Shown here: piece by piece, positions 44,218 through 52,173 of the stretch
Numbering within the stretch: the first letter of the stretch is position 1
How the letters are laid out: each line of letters begins with the position of its first letter
Source: Myxococcota bacterium
Lineage (GTDB): Bacteria; Myxococcota_C; UBA6777
Length of the DNA stretch: 64,000 nt
Reading direction: 5' to 3'
Assembly (NCBI GenBank): GCA_023150835.1
Contig: JAKLKB010000009.1
Span: forward strand, 17,976-81,975
Program-made: the position numbers and the translations under genes
The notes under the pieces: generated by a model
What the model was told of the DNA's origin: nothing
Database searches by the model: none
Seen by the model: the letters and a program-made list of their open reading frames with translations, nothing else

Positions 44218-44277
44218 TTCAATCGGCTGCTCTTTCTGTGTAGGGTTTCTGCAATATCCTGATAGGACGCGATCGAT

Positions 44278-44334
44278 ACGGGGTCAAGGGAGCCTTGCGA
44301 CGGAGGCGTGACGTGGCCTCTCGCCCCGACACAA
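44278..44334 (-). mobile_element. Family B element remnant
   Basis: ACGGGGTCAAGGGAGCC is identical to the family B copy at 63632. The rest is diverged (CGTGACGTGGCCTCTCGCCCC). It lies 17 bp from a family A element, repeating the A-B pairing seen at 41135-41395. Confidence 0.5.
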
Positions 44335-44351
44335 ACAAACCCAATCAATCC

Positions 44352-44468
44352 TACGAGATCCGCCCGTTGCGTGATCGTAAAGAGGTAGGGGCAGACAGGT
44401 GTGGATGCCCAAGAATCGGGCATCTACGTACTCTCGTTTGCTGTGTACATCCCTCGGATATCGTATCA
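44352..44468 (-). mobile_element. Family A element, copy 3 (inverted)
   Basis: Ends TACGAGATCCG and CGGATATCGTATCA; core GTAGGGGCAGAC and ATCGGGCATCTACG. It is opposite in orientation to copies 1 and 2. It occupies the middle of the 432-bp gap between the divergent DUF4105 gene and the S41 protease. Confidence 0.75.
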
Positions 44469-44534
44469 CTTCCACAAGAGAGACGGAACATCGGGGGCTT
44501 GCAAGTCCTTGCGTTGAAGCGCAACCTTTGGGGG

Positions 44535-44606
44535 TGTGGATCGGGCGTCTATGGTGTGGGGTGTGAATCGGGCGTCTATTGTATCGGTCGTGGATCGGGC
44601 GTCTTT
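44535..44606 (+). repeat. Three 27-bp direct repeats upstream of the S41 protease
   Basis: TGTGGATCGGGCGTCTAT, TGTGAATCGGGCGTCTAT and CGTGGATCGGGCGTCTTT are spaced exactly 27 bp, ending 43 bp before the start codon. The regular spacing (about 2.6 helical turns) could mean a DNA-binding array or a simple duplication. The sequence could be read as in-frame codons upstream of the protease, but no ribosome site supports that. Confidence 0.65.
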
Positions 44607-44649
44607 GCAAAGCTCCCACAACGCAACAAGAAACGAGGAAGCGAGAAAG

Positions 44650-47600
44650 ATGTTGAAGTGTCCGAAGAAATGGAATCCAAGGACGGCGGCGATCTGGGCA
44701 TTTGTTGCATGGATCGGGATGTTTCCGATGGCAGCCTCTGCACAGGTGGCTCAAAACAAGCCTGAATTGACAAACAGCACAGCGAGCGATCCACAAGATC
44801 TATTGGTGGTCTCCAAAGAACTCCCGCTCTTGCGCTGGATGATCAGTCGATTGCCCCAAGCCTACATCGATCCTGCGCAATTCGACCCGCCTCGGATGTT
44901 TCGTGCAGCGTTGGAACGATTGGCTTACCATGTGACGGATATCTGGGTGGATTTCTCGGCTGAAAGCAAAGGCACGTTCACCCTCCACGTCGGCTCTCAG
45001 CGCAAAGACTTTGCGATCGGCAGCTTCTTTGGGATCTTGGATGTTTGGATCAAAGCACAAAAGATCATGCCTTTCATCAAAGAGCATTATCGGGGATCGA
45101 TGACTACGCAACAGATGGACTATTACATGGTGCAAGGCGTCCTGTCGACCTTGGACAAACAAACGCGACTGGTCGACGTGTCAGGGAGAACGAACGCCAA
45201 AAGCCTCGTACAGCCCGGGATGATCGGCATCCTGTCAGACATGAAGGAGGGAAAGCTGATCATCCAAAAGGTATATCCTGATTCACCTGCCGACCAAGCG
45301 GGCTTGTTGCGCGGCGATCAGATCGTCCAGATCAACGGCGAGCCTGTCTTGCCGACCATGACACTCGAACAATTGGTTGTAAAGCTCCGAGGGTTCCGAG
45401 GGACACGCTTGGCTCTTCATCTTTTGCGCAAGGGCTGGAAAGCCGCTCGACGCATCGTGTTGATCCGCGCCCAGATGCAAGCCCCTCTTGTGGTCGCTCA
45501 TCTGCTGCCGGGGCGGATCGCGTATATCCGTTTGCGCCAATTCAGCCAAGGCGCAACAGCGATGATCCGCGAAGAGATGGGCCGACTGCGCCGCCAGATC
45601 GAAGGCAACTTCCTTGGGCTGATCCTCGATCTTCGCGACAACCCCGGGGGTCTTGTGATCGAAGCCGTCGCGATCTGCTCGATGTTTGTAGAAAAAGGAG
45701 AGGTCACTTCGTTTGTTGGCGCTCGCATCCCACGCAAAACATACAGCGTGACCGGAAAAAACACCGAGGAAAAATATCCCCTCGCTGTCCTTCTTAATGG
45801 CCGCTCAGCTTCTGCGTCTGAATTGCTCGCAGGTGCGCTGCAAATGCACAATCGCGCCGTGATCTTGGGCCGCCAAAGCTACGGCAAAGGCACCGTCCAA
45901 AGCGCAGGACTGGCCTTGGGTGGGCGTTTTTATATGGCCGTCACCATCGCACAATACCTGATCCCGGGGGACGTCTCGATCCAAGGAGCGGGTATCCGCC
46001 CCGATATCGAACTGGTGCCTGTGCGTATCAACGCCAAAGATCCGCAGTACTACCGCTCGATGCTCAACGACCTCGAAGAACGCAAGCTGCGTTGGCCCAA
46101 ATTCCTCCAACAAAACCTTGATCTACAACGAGGAGGCGTGCGCCAACTGATGTTTTTACAAGCCGAACCCAAGCCGCTGTTGTCCCCAACCTCCCAAACG
46201 CTCCATGCGACGCCCTCTCCCAAAACCCCCGCCAAAACAACCCGCCCCCGCCAAGACAAACGCGCCAAAAAGCCGACCCCACGACGCACCCCAAAAAACA
46301 AAAAACGCCGATCTGCGGCCTTCTCTGAGGAGGATTGGCGGATGCCCAACGAACCCGAAGAACTCCGCGAAGACTTTGAGGTCTGGTTCGCCCGCCATCT
46401 TTTGCGCGCTGTCAACAGCGGACGCCGCGACGTGGCCCTACAACAAGCTGAATCCGCGATCGAACGCACGAAAAAACGCGAAGAAAAAAGGATCGTCGCC
46501 GCGCTCAAGCAATTCGGTATCGATTGGCAAGCCTCCACCAAAAAACGGAAACCCACGCGCCTACAAGCCGAACTCCACGCCGAGCCACAAAAGGCCGCAT
46601 GGAAGGTCGGGCAGCCCGTCCGCTTGCGCGTCACCCTGCGCAACCTCGGAGAAACTCCTGCCCACCGCGTCCACGCGGTTGTGTACTCGGATCTAAAAAC
46701 CTTCCAACACCGCGAACTCCTCTTGGGCCGCATCGCCCCAAAACAAACCATCACAAAAACATGGTCCTTCACCTTGCCCACCCATTATCCCACCCAACCC
46801 AACCTGCTTCGTGTCGAGATCGAAGCCGATAACGCCGAAAAGATCGCGCCCCTCTCCCTCAAAGCGCCCATCCAAGCCCCTGCTTTTCCCTCTTTTCGCC
46901 TCGCCTACCAAGTCCTCGACCACGCCCCCGACGGCAACCAAGACGGGCAACTCCAACCGGGCGAACATGCCCGCCTGCGCGTATCTCTCCAAAACATCGC
47001 AACCTCCGCAACATCCAAAAAAGCACGCCTGTCTTTGTTGATCAAAGGAGCGATCGTTCTTCGACCACAACAACCCCTCGCAGAGATCGGCCACAACCAA
47101 CAACACACCACCGATTTCTCTATCAAGATCCCCGATGCTTCGCCGATTGGACCGCTCCAAGCCGCCCTTCATCTTCACGATCCACACTCCGGCTACACCA
47201 TGCTCCATCCCATCACCCTTCAAGTCGCTCCCCCCTCTTCAACGCTCCCTATCCCCGCCAAAGGCTGGGCCGTCTTCGCCCAAAAAACCCCGATGTGGGC
47301 GCAACCCGCAACCTCCCCACTACCCGCCTTTTACGCTCCCCCTTCCACCATCCTTCCCGTGTCGATGCGCTTTGCAGGATATCTCCAAGTCCGCCTCCCC
47401 GCCCCCCCCAAAACACCGACATCCTCCCACAACACCTCTCCCGCTCCTGCTCTCCAACAGCCCGCCTTCGCTTGGGTCCGCGAAAAAGATATCCGCCTCC
47501 AAACCTCCCCCTCCCCACAAAAACCGCATCTCGAAACCGTCTACGCCATCGATCCACCACGCATCGATCTCCCCCAACATTCCCCGATCTGGACCGATCA

Positions 47601-47850
47601 CACCTCCCACACCCTCTCCACTCACATCCACTCACAACACGGAATCCTCGATGTATACGCCCTGATCAAAGATAAAAAAGTCTTCTACAAACACATCCAA
47701 CACCCTGCTTCCAAAGGCCCCCTCCAACTCCCTCTCCAATTCACTCTCCCCCTTCACCTCGGCCTCAACCACATACGCATCGTCGTACGCACAGAACGCG
47801 GCACCTTTCTTCGCCACACCCACCTCTTCCGCAACCCTCCACCCAAATAA
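44650..47850 (+). CDS. S41-family C-terminal processing protease with PDZ and CARDB-like domains
   Basis: The protein has 1066 residues and starts after GAGGAAGCGAGAAAG. A signal peptide (IWAFVAWIGMFPMAASAQ) directs it to the periplasm. A PDZ domain (GKLIIQKVYPDSPADQAGLLRGDQIVQING) precedes the S41 core. The core has RIAYIRLRQFSQGA, ILDLRDNPGG, the catalytic Ser in NGRSASASELLAGAL and the general-base Lys in YGKGTVQS. About 500 further residues are unusual for CtpA. They form a Lys/Arg-rich linker, then two CARDB/Ig-like domains (RLRVTLRNLGETPAHRV; RLRVSLQNIATSATSKK), an SH3-like stretch (AVFAQKTPMWAQ) and a final beta domain. It likely processes or monitors envelope proteins. Confidence 0.88.
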   Translation: MLKCPKKWNPRTAAIWAFVAWIGMFPMAASAQVAQNKPELTNSTASDPQDLLVVSKELPLLRWMISRLPQAYIDPAQFDPPRMFRAALERLAYHVTDIWVDFSAESKGTFTLHVGSQRKDFAIGSFFGILDVWIKAQKIMPFIKEHYRGSMTTQQMDYYMVQGVLSTLDKQTRLVDVSGRTNAKSLVQPGMIGILSDMKEGKLIIQKVYPDSPADQAGLLRGDQIVQINGEPVLPTMTLEQLVVKLRGFRGTRLALHLLRKGWKAARRIVLIRAQMQAPLVVAHLLPGRIAYIRLRQFSQGATAMIREEMGRLRRQIEGNFLGLILDLRDNPGGLVIEAVAICSMFVEKGEVTSFVGARIPRKTYSVTGKNTEEKYPLAVLLNGRSASASELLAGALQMHNRAVILGRQSYGKGTVQSAGLALGGRFYMAVTIAQYLIPGDVSIQGAGIRPDIELVPVRINAKDPQYYRSMLNDLEERKLRWPKFLQQNLDLQRGGVRQLMFLQAEPKPLLSPTSQTLHATPSPKTPAKTTRPRQDKRAKKPTPRRTPKNKKRRSAAFSEEDWRMPNEPEELREDFEVWFARHLLRAVNSGRRDVALQQAESAIERTKKREEKRIVAALKQFGIDWQASTKKRKPTRLQAELHAEPQKAAWKVGQPVRLRVTLRNLGETPAHRVHAVVYSDLKTFQHRELLLGRIAPKQTITKTWSFTLPTHYPTQPNLLRVEIEADNAEKIAPLSLKAPIQAPAFPSFRLAYQVLDHAPDGNQDGQLQPGEHARLRVSLQNIATSATSKKARLSLLIKGAIVLRPQQPLAEIGHNQQHTTDFSIKIPDASPIGPLQAALHLHDPHSGYTMLHPITLQVAPPSSTLPIPAKGWAVFAQKTPMWAQPATSPLPAFYAPPSTILPVSMRFAGYLQVRLPAPPKTPTSSHNTSPAPALQQPAFAWVREKDIRLQTSPSPQKPHLETVYAIDPPRIDLPQHSPIWTDHTSHTLSTHIHSQHGILDVYALIKDKKVFYKHIQHPASKGPLQLPLQFTLPLHLGLNHIRIVVRTERGTFLRHTHLFRNPPPK

Positions 47851-47992
47851 CCCCTCGCGATCTTGTCGTGATCTTCGTGTTGTATCCTGCAACCCAACCC
47901 AAAGACCCACAAAAAAAGTCTTGAAGAAACAAATCGCTATCTGCTACATTCTCTCTTGCAAACACCTCCCAAAAAAGTTTTTCAAAAACAGT

Positions 47993-48021
47993 GGAAACTT
48001 CTTTGAGAGGCACGCGATAAT
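47993..48021 (+). promoter_or_regulatory. Possible promoter of the small Gly/Ala-rich protein gene
   Basis: GGAAAC (47993-47998) and GATAAT (48016-48021) are 17 bp apart, about 70 bp upstream of the gene. The -10 is good for sigma-70; the -35 resembles those of ECF sigma factors. Confidence 0.35.
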
Positions 48022-48089
48022 GAAAGTGTCAAATCGAGCGAAGTGCAAAAACGTACAAATCAAACCAATCACTTGTAAGGAGAGACACC

Positions 48090-48608
48090 ATGTCTATCGG
48101 CGGCATCAATAACAATGGCTTGACCCCCCAACTCAAAATGAACGTCGGAAACACCGCTGACGTCAAACAAACCCAACACAAAAGCTTTGGCGCTCACCTC
48201 GCTGGTGGCCTCAGCACCGCTGCAAGTGCTGTCGGCGGCGCCGCTGCCATGGCTCTCCCCAACATCCCCGGTGGCGCTGTCCTCTCCGCTGCAATGTCCG
48301 GCGCTCAAAACGTCGGCACCGGCAGCGCAGCCCTGACAGGCGCTGGCGCTACCACAGGCACCAACCCCCTCTCCGCTGCCACGGGTTCCGCAAGCAGCGC
48401 AACCTCCGCTATCCCGGGCGCTTCGAGCGGCTTGAACTCCCAATTCGACCAAAGCAAGCAAATGTTCGAAATGCAAGCTGGCTTCAACATGAAGTTCCTT
48501 GAACTCCAAAACAACATGCAACAAGAATCGCGTACCTTTACTGCGGTCTCCAACATGATGAAAAACCGCACCGATACCGCGAAAAACTCCCTCCGTAACA
48601 TCAACTAA
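48090..48608 (+). CDS. Small Gly/Ala-rich protein with helical C-terminus, unknown function
   Basis: This 172-residue protein has one of the best ribosome sites in the window (AAGGAG, 8 bases before the ATG), suggesting high expression. Residues about 30-125 are Gly, Ala, Ser and Thr with hydrophobic patches. The last 45 residues form a polar amphipathic helix (MFEMQAGFNMKFLELQNNMQ, then SNMMKNRTDTAKNSLRNI). There is no signal peptide. This shape loosely recalls inner-rod or needle-type subunits of type III secretion systems (SctI-like), whose C-terminal helix polymerises. No such system is in the window, so this is only a suggestion. Confidence 0.6.
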   Translation: MSIGGINNNGLTPQLKMNVGNTADVKQTQHKSFGAHLAGGLSTAASAVGGAAAMALPNIPGGAVLSAAMSGAQNVGTGSAALTGAGATTGTNPLSAATGSASSATSAIPGASSGLNSQFDQSKQMFEMQAGFNMKFLELQNNMQQESRTFTAVSNMMKNRTDTAKNSLRNIN

Positions 48609-48663
48609 TCTCTTCTCTGCCCCTCTCTCCTGTCCCCCTCTCTTCTCTGCCCCGTCTCTCTCG

Positions 48664-48863
48664 TCCCGTCTCCCCAAAAAACCGTGTTCGCAGCCCTCCC
48701 AAACAATCACGTTGCTTCTCTCCCGTCTCCCCAAAAAGCCGTGTTCGTAGCCCTCCAAAACAGCCACGTTGTGGGGTTGAAAAACGTCTGTTCGCCCCAT
48801 CAACACGGGGTCAAGGGGGCCGCGACCCCTTGCGGGGCGTGGGGCAGCGCCCCACAAAACAGA
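48664..48863 (-). mobile_element. Family B element, copy 2, with partial internal duplication
   Basis: Reading on the plus strand: two tandem copies of CCCCAAAAAACCGTGTTCGC or its variant each followed by AGCCCTCC, then AACACGGGGTCAAGGG, CCCCTTGCGGGGCGTGGGG and CAGCGCCCCACAAAAC. A short stretch just after it (CACTCGGATAT, about 48880) matches the right end of family A, so an A remnant may adjoin. It fills the 335-bp gap between the Gly/Ala-rich gene and sucD. Confidence 0.65.
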
Positions 48864-48943
48864 GCCACGACACACACCACTCGGATATTTGGAGATAAGG
48901 ATATTCGGAGACAGGGATATCTGCGGAGAAAAGGGGGGGAGGG

Positions 48944-49837
48944 TTAGCGAAGGAGACCGCGTTCGAGCAATTGCTCTTTCATGGCGACGCCCATGTGGGA
49001 GGGAGTGGGAGCGACGCGGATGTGGGCGGCTTCAAGGATCTTGATCTTGGCGTCAGCGGTGTCATTTCCGCCAGAGATGATCGCGCCTGCGTGACCCATA
49101 CGGCGACCGGGAGGAGCGGCTTTTCCAGCGATAAACGCTGCGACGGGCTTGGTCATCTTTTCTTTGATGAATTGAGCGGCTTTCACTTCGGCGTTTCCGC
49201 CGATCTCGCCGATCATGATCACGCCATCGGTGTTGGGATCGGCTTCAAAGAGCGCAAGAGCATCGATGAATTGCGTACCGATCACAGGATCTCCGCCGAT
49301 CCCGATACAGGTCGACTGACCGATCCCAAGCTGCGTGAGTTGGAAGACCGCTTCGTAAGTCAAGGTTCCCGAACGGCTGATCACGCCGATACGACCGGGC
49401 TTATGGATCTGTGCGGGCATGATCCCGATCTTGCATCTTTCGCCCGGGGTAATAATCCCCGGACAGTTGGGGCCGATCATGCGAACGCCTTTGGCATCCA
49501 AGACGGGCTTGACTTTGACCATATCAAGGATGGGGATCCCTTCGGTGATCACCACGACCAAAGAGACGCCAGAATCGGCGGCTTCGAGGATCGCGTCGGC
49601 GGCGAATTTGGGGGGAACAAAGATCATCGAGGCATTTGCGCCTGTTTCTTTGACCGCATCGCGAACGGTGTGGAAGATGGGAACTTTTTCTTCAAAGAGT
49701 TGGCCGCCTTTTCCGGGGGTGACGCCTGCAACGACGTTGGTTCCGAAGGCCATACATTGCCGCGTATGAAAGGAGCCAGCGGAGCCGGTGATCCCCTGAA
49801 CGACGAGGCGAGTGTCTTTTCCTACAAGGATGCTCAT
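48944..49837 (-). CDS. sucD: Succinyl-CoA ligase, alpha subunit
   Basis: It forms succinyl-CoA or makes nucleoside triphosphate from it in the TCA cycle, with the beta subunit. The protein has 297 residues, matching the family. The CoA-binding [13 protein letters not shown], the [14 protein letters not shown] loop and the phospho-His loop [10 protein letters not shown] (His249) are intact. It lies 12 bp after sucC. Confidence 0.97.
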   Translation of the reverse strand: MSILVGKDTRLVVQGITGSAGSFHTRQCMAFGTNVVAGVTPGKGGQLFEEKVPIFHTVRDAVKETGANASMIFVPPKFAADAILEAADSGVSLVVVITEGIPILDMVKVKPVLDAKGVRMIGPNCPGIITPGERCKIGIMPAQIHKPGRIGVISRSGTLTYEAVFQLTQLGIGQSTCIGIGGDPVIGTQFIDALALFEADPNTDGVIMIGEIGGNAEVKAAQFIKEKMTKPVAAFIAGKAAPPGRRMGHAGAIISGGNDTADAKIKILEAAHIRVAPTPSHMGVAMKEQLLERGLLR

Positions 49838-49849
49838 GTCACGGTCTCC

Positions 49850-51019
49850 TTATGCGCCAATCGCTTTGACGATCTTTTGTGCGGCGTCGTTGAGGTCGTC
49901 GGCGGAAACGATGGCCAGTCCGCTATCGTTTAGCATACTCTTTCCGAGGTCGACGTTGGTTCCTTCGAGGCGAACCACGAGGGGGACGGTCATCTGGATC
50001 TGTTTGGCGGCAGCGATCACAGCGGCGGCGATCACATCGCACTTCATAATCCCACCAAAGATATTCACGAGGATGCCTTTGACGTGGGGATCGGAGAGGA
50101 TGATCTTAAAGCCTTCGGTGACGGCTTCTTGGCTTGCGGAACCACCGACATCAAGGAAGTTGGCGGGTTCACCGCCATGATGCTTGATGATATCCATCGT
50201 GGACATCGCAAGCCCGGCACCGTTGACGAGACATCCGATGTTTCCGTCCAATTTGACGTAGGACAGCTCGAACTTGGCGGCTTGGATCTCGGTGGGTTCT
50301 TCTTCGTCGAGGTCGCGCAGTTCGGCCCACTCGGGATGGCGAAAACCTGCGTTGTCATCGAAGTTGATCTTGCCGTCGAGCGCGAGCAATCCGCCTTCTT
50401 TGGTCAAGACCAAAGGGTTGATCTCAAACAGCGATGCGTCTTCTTGGACATAAGCGTTATAACAACCCAAGACCACGTTTCGGAAGTCTTTGGCGGCGGA
50501 CTTGGGAAGCCCCAGATCAAAAAACAGTTGATTGATCTGATAATCGCCCACACCTGTTGCAGGATCGATCTGGGCCTTTAAGATCTTTTCGGGGGTTTTG
50601 GCAGCGACTTCTTCGATATCCATCCCACCTTCGGTAGACGCCATGATCGTGACACGCGAAGTCTCACGATCAAGCACCATCCCAAAGTAGTACTCGTGTT
50701 GGATATTGCAGCCGTCTTCGATCAGCAGACGCTTGACCAGTTGGCCTTGTGGACCTGTCTGATGCGTGATCAACGTCATGCCGAGGATGGCCTTGCTGTG
50801 CGCGATCGCCTCGTCAAGCGTACCAGCCAGCTTCACTCCGCCGCCTTTTCCGCGCCCACCTGCGTGGATCTGCGCCTTGACAACGACCTTTTTGTCGCCG
50901 ACGCCGAGCTGCTTTGCTACGGCGGTGGCCTCTTCCACAGAAAAGGCGACTTGCCCGTTGGGTACGGGTACACCGTATTTTTTCAAGAGTGCTTTGGCCT
51001 GATATTCATGGATCTTCAA
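49850..51019 (-). CDS. sucC: Succinyl-CoA ligase, beta subunit
   Basis: This is the partner of sucD, binding the nucleotide through an ATP-grasp fold. The start is a TTG (read as Met-Lys-Ile-His-Glu-Tyr) placed 5 bases after a perfect AAGGAGG. It gives 389 residues, the usual length; the frame is open upstream but without support. Signatures: [34 protein letters not shown] and [14 protein letters not shown]. The TTG start with a strong ribosome site may balance expression with its neighbours. Confidence 0.96.
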   Translation of the reverse strand: MKIHEYQAKALLKKYGVPVPNGQVAFSVEEATAVAKQLGVGDKKVVVKAQIHAGGRGKGGGVKLAGTLDEAIAHSKAILGMTLITHQTGPQGQLVKRLLIEDGCNIQHEYYFGMVLDRETSRVTIMASTEGGMDIEEVAAKTPEKILKAQIDPATGVGDYQINQLFFDLGLPKSAAKDFRNVVLGCYNAYVQEDASLFEINPLVLTKEGGLLALDGKINFDDNAGFRHPEWAELRDLDEEEPTEIQAAKFELSYVKLDGNIGCLVNGAGLAMSTMDIIKHHGGEPANFLDVGGSASQEAVTEGFKIILSDPHVKGILVNIFGGIMKCDVIAAAVIAAAKQIQMTVPLVVRLEGTNVDLGKSMLNDSGLAIVSADDLNDAAQKIVKAIGA

Positions 51020-51044
51020 GATATCCTCCTTCTTGGATTGGCCT

Positions 51045-51752
51045 TCAAAGAATGATCTCGCCTGTCGAGGCGCGTTGGTGTTTTTGAGAAGTGTGGTAGG
51101 CATGAAAGATATCGCGGCCAAAGGCGTCGACCGCGATCAAAGCAGGGAAAAGAGAGACTTTAATTCGGCGAATCGCCTCCAAACCCAGATCAGGATAGGC
51201 GACGATCTCGGATTGAAGAACACAACGCGCAAGCAAGGCTCCCGCCCCACCGGGCGCATGGAGATACAATCCATGACCTCGCTTGATCGCCTCGATCACG
51301 TCGTGGTTTCGGGGCCCGTACCCCACAACGCAACGCACACCCGCCGCCAACAAATGGATCGCAACACGATTAAAGGGGGCGCTGATCTCTGGATCAAAAC
51401 TACCGATCACCTTCCCAAAAGGCGCAGGACTCGGCGTAGAAAAATAAATGGACTGTTGTTCGAGAGGAATCGCTGTGGGCAGCCCTTGTTTGATCTCTGA
51501 AACCAAGCGCTGCCCGGCAAGATGCCCCATGCTGTACATCGTACCTTCCAACCAAACCCAATGACCTGCACGCAATCCCGCAAGAACATGATCCTGAAAC
51601 GGAAGTTCCAGACGCAGCGGCGTCATATCTTCTGTCTTGGCGTTGACATGCGCAGTCGCCGAAGGGATCGCAGGCAGTTGATCCTCTGTCGGAGTCTCCA
51701 AGGTATCGTTGCGGGTCCCCTCTGTTTCGGCTTGTTGAGAAGGAGAAGCCAT
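51045..51752 (-). CDS. Class I fumarase/tartrate dehydratase beta-like protein, without alpha partner
   Basis: The protein has 235 residues and resembles the C-terminal (beta) domain of iron-sulfur hydrolyases: [65 protein letters not shown], then [16 protein letters not shown]. In active enzymes the segment after the VGS reads GPTTSxRM. Here it is DPEISAPFN, so a substrate-binding part is changed. The [4Fe-4S]-binding alpha domain is absent from the window. About 40 N-terminal residues are Glu/Thr-rich. The gene leads the operon with sucC and sucD, so a TCA-cycle link is plausible. It may need an unlinked alpha subunit or have lost activity. Confidence 0.75.
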   Translation of the reverse strand: MASPSQQAETEGTRNDTLETPTEDQLPAIPSATAHVNAKTEDMTPLRLELPFQDHVLAGLRAGHWVWLEGTMYSMGHLAGQRLVSEIKQGLPTAIPLEQQSIYFSTPSPAPFGKVIGSFDPEISAPFNRVAIHLLAAGVRCVVGYGPRNHDVIEAIKRGHGLYLHAPGGAGALLARCVLQSEIVAYPDLGLEAIRRIKVSLFPALIAVDAFGRDIFHAYHTSQKHQRASTGEIIL

Positions 51753-51922
51753 GATTGATCTAACCTATATTTGTCTTTCGTCGCGGAAGTTGATTTGTTT
51801 TTGAGAAGGAACGAGAAACGCAGCCAACGGCCCGAAGAACGCGCTCGAACCCCACACCAATCCGCCACAGCAGGCAGACCGTACGCCTCGCACACGCCCC
51901 AAAAAGCGCGTCCCAAAACGCA

Positions 51923-51939
51923 CGTCCAAAGTTTGGACG
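51923..51939. promoter_or_regulatory. Perfect palindrome, candidate operator
   Basis: CGTCCAAA and TTTGGACG are 8-bp perfect arms around a single G. It lies in the divergent region between the fumarase/suc operon and the kinase gene, so it could control either. Confidence 0.35.
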
Positions 51940-51993
51940 CACTCTTAGCACAGCAACCTCCCCCTGTAAAGCATCCAAAAACAGCTTTGTGGG

Positions 51994-52023
51994 TTGACCT
52001 CAAGCCGTCCTTGCAAGCACAAT
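51994..52023 (+). promoter_or_regulatory. Weak candidate promoter for the kinase gene
   Basis: TTGACC (51994-51999) is followed after 18 bp by CACAAT (52018-52023), 150 bp upstream of the kinase start. Confidence 0.3.
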
Positions 52024-52173
52024 AGAAAACAGACGGCAGCAGCGTAGGACGGCGGGAAGCCCCGAGAACCCACCACACCCAAGTCAAACGAAGCGGCCTT
52101 GTGTGCTGAGAGATCGACAGAAAGCGATGCGTTAAACGAGTGATCGTGCGAGCGTTGGGAGAACAAAGCGACC

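Larger units (their letters stand above)
51753..52173. other. Divergent promoter region between the fumarase-like and kinase genes
   Basis: This 421-bp region has no supported gene. It contains a 17-bp palindrome (CGTCCAAAGTTTGGACG, 51923-51939) and a weak plus-strand promoter (TTGACC, 18 bp, CACAAT; 51994-52023). Confidence 0.5.

Noticed and set aside
48684-48947. Small plus-strand frame between the Gly/Ala-rich gene and sucD
   Set aside because: It is the translation of a family B element.
51623-52087. 154-codon minus-strand frame upstream of the fumarase-like gene
   Set aside because: It overlaps the fumarase-like N-terminus in another frame, covers the palindrome, and has no ribosome site or domain.
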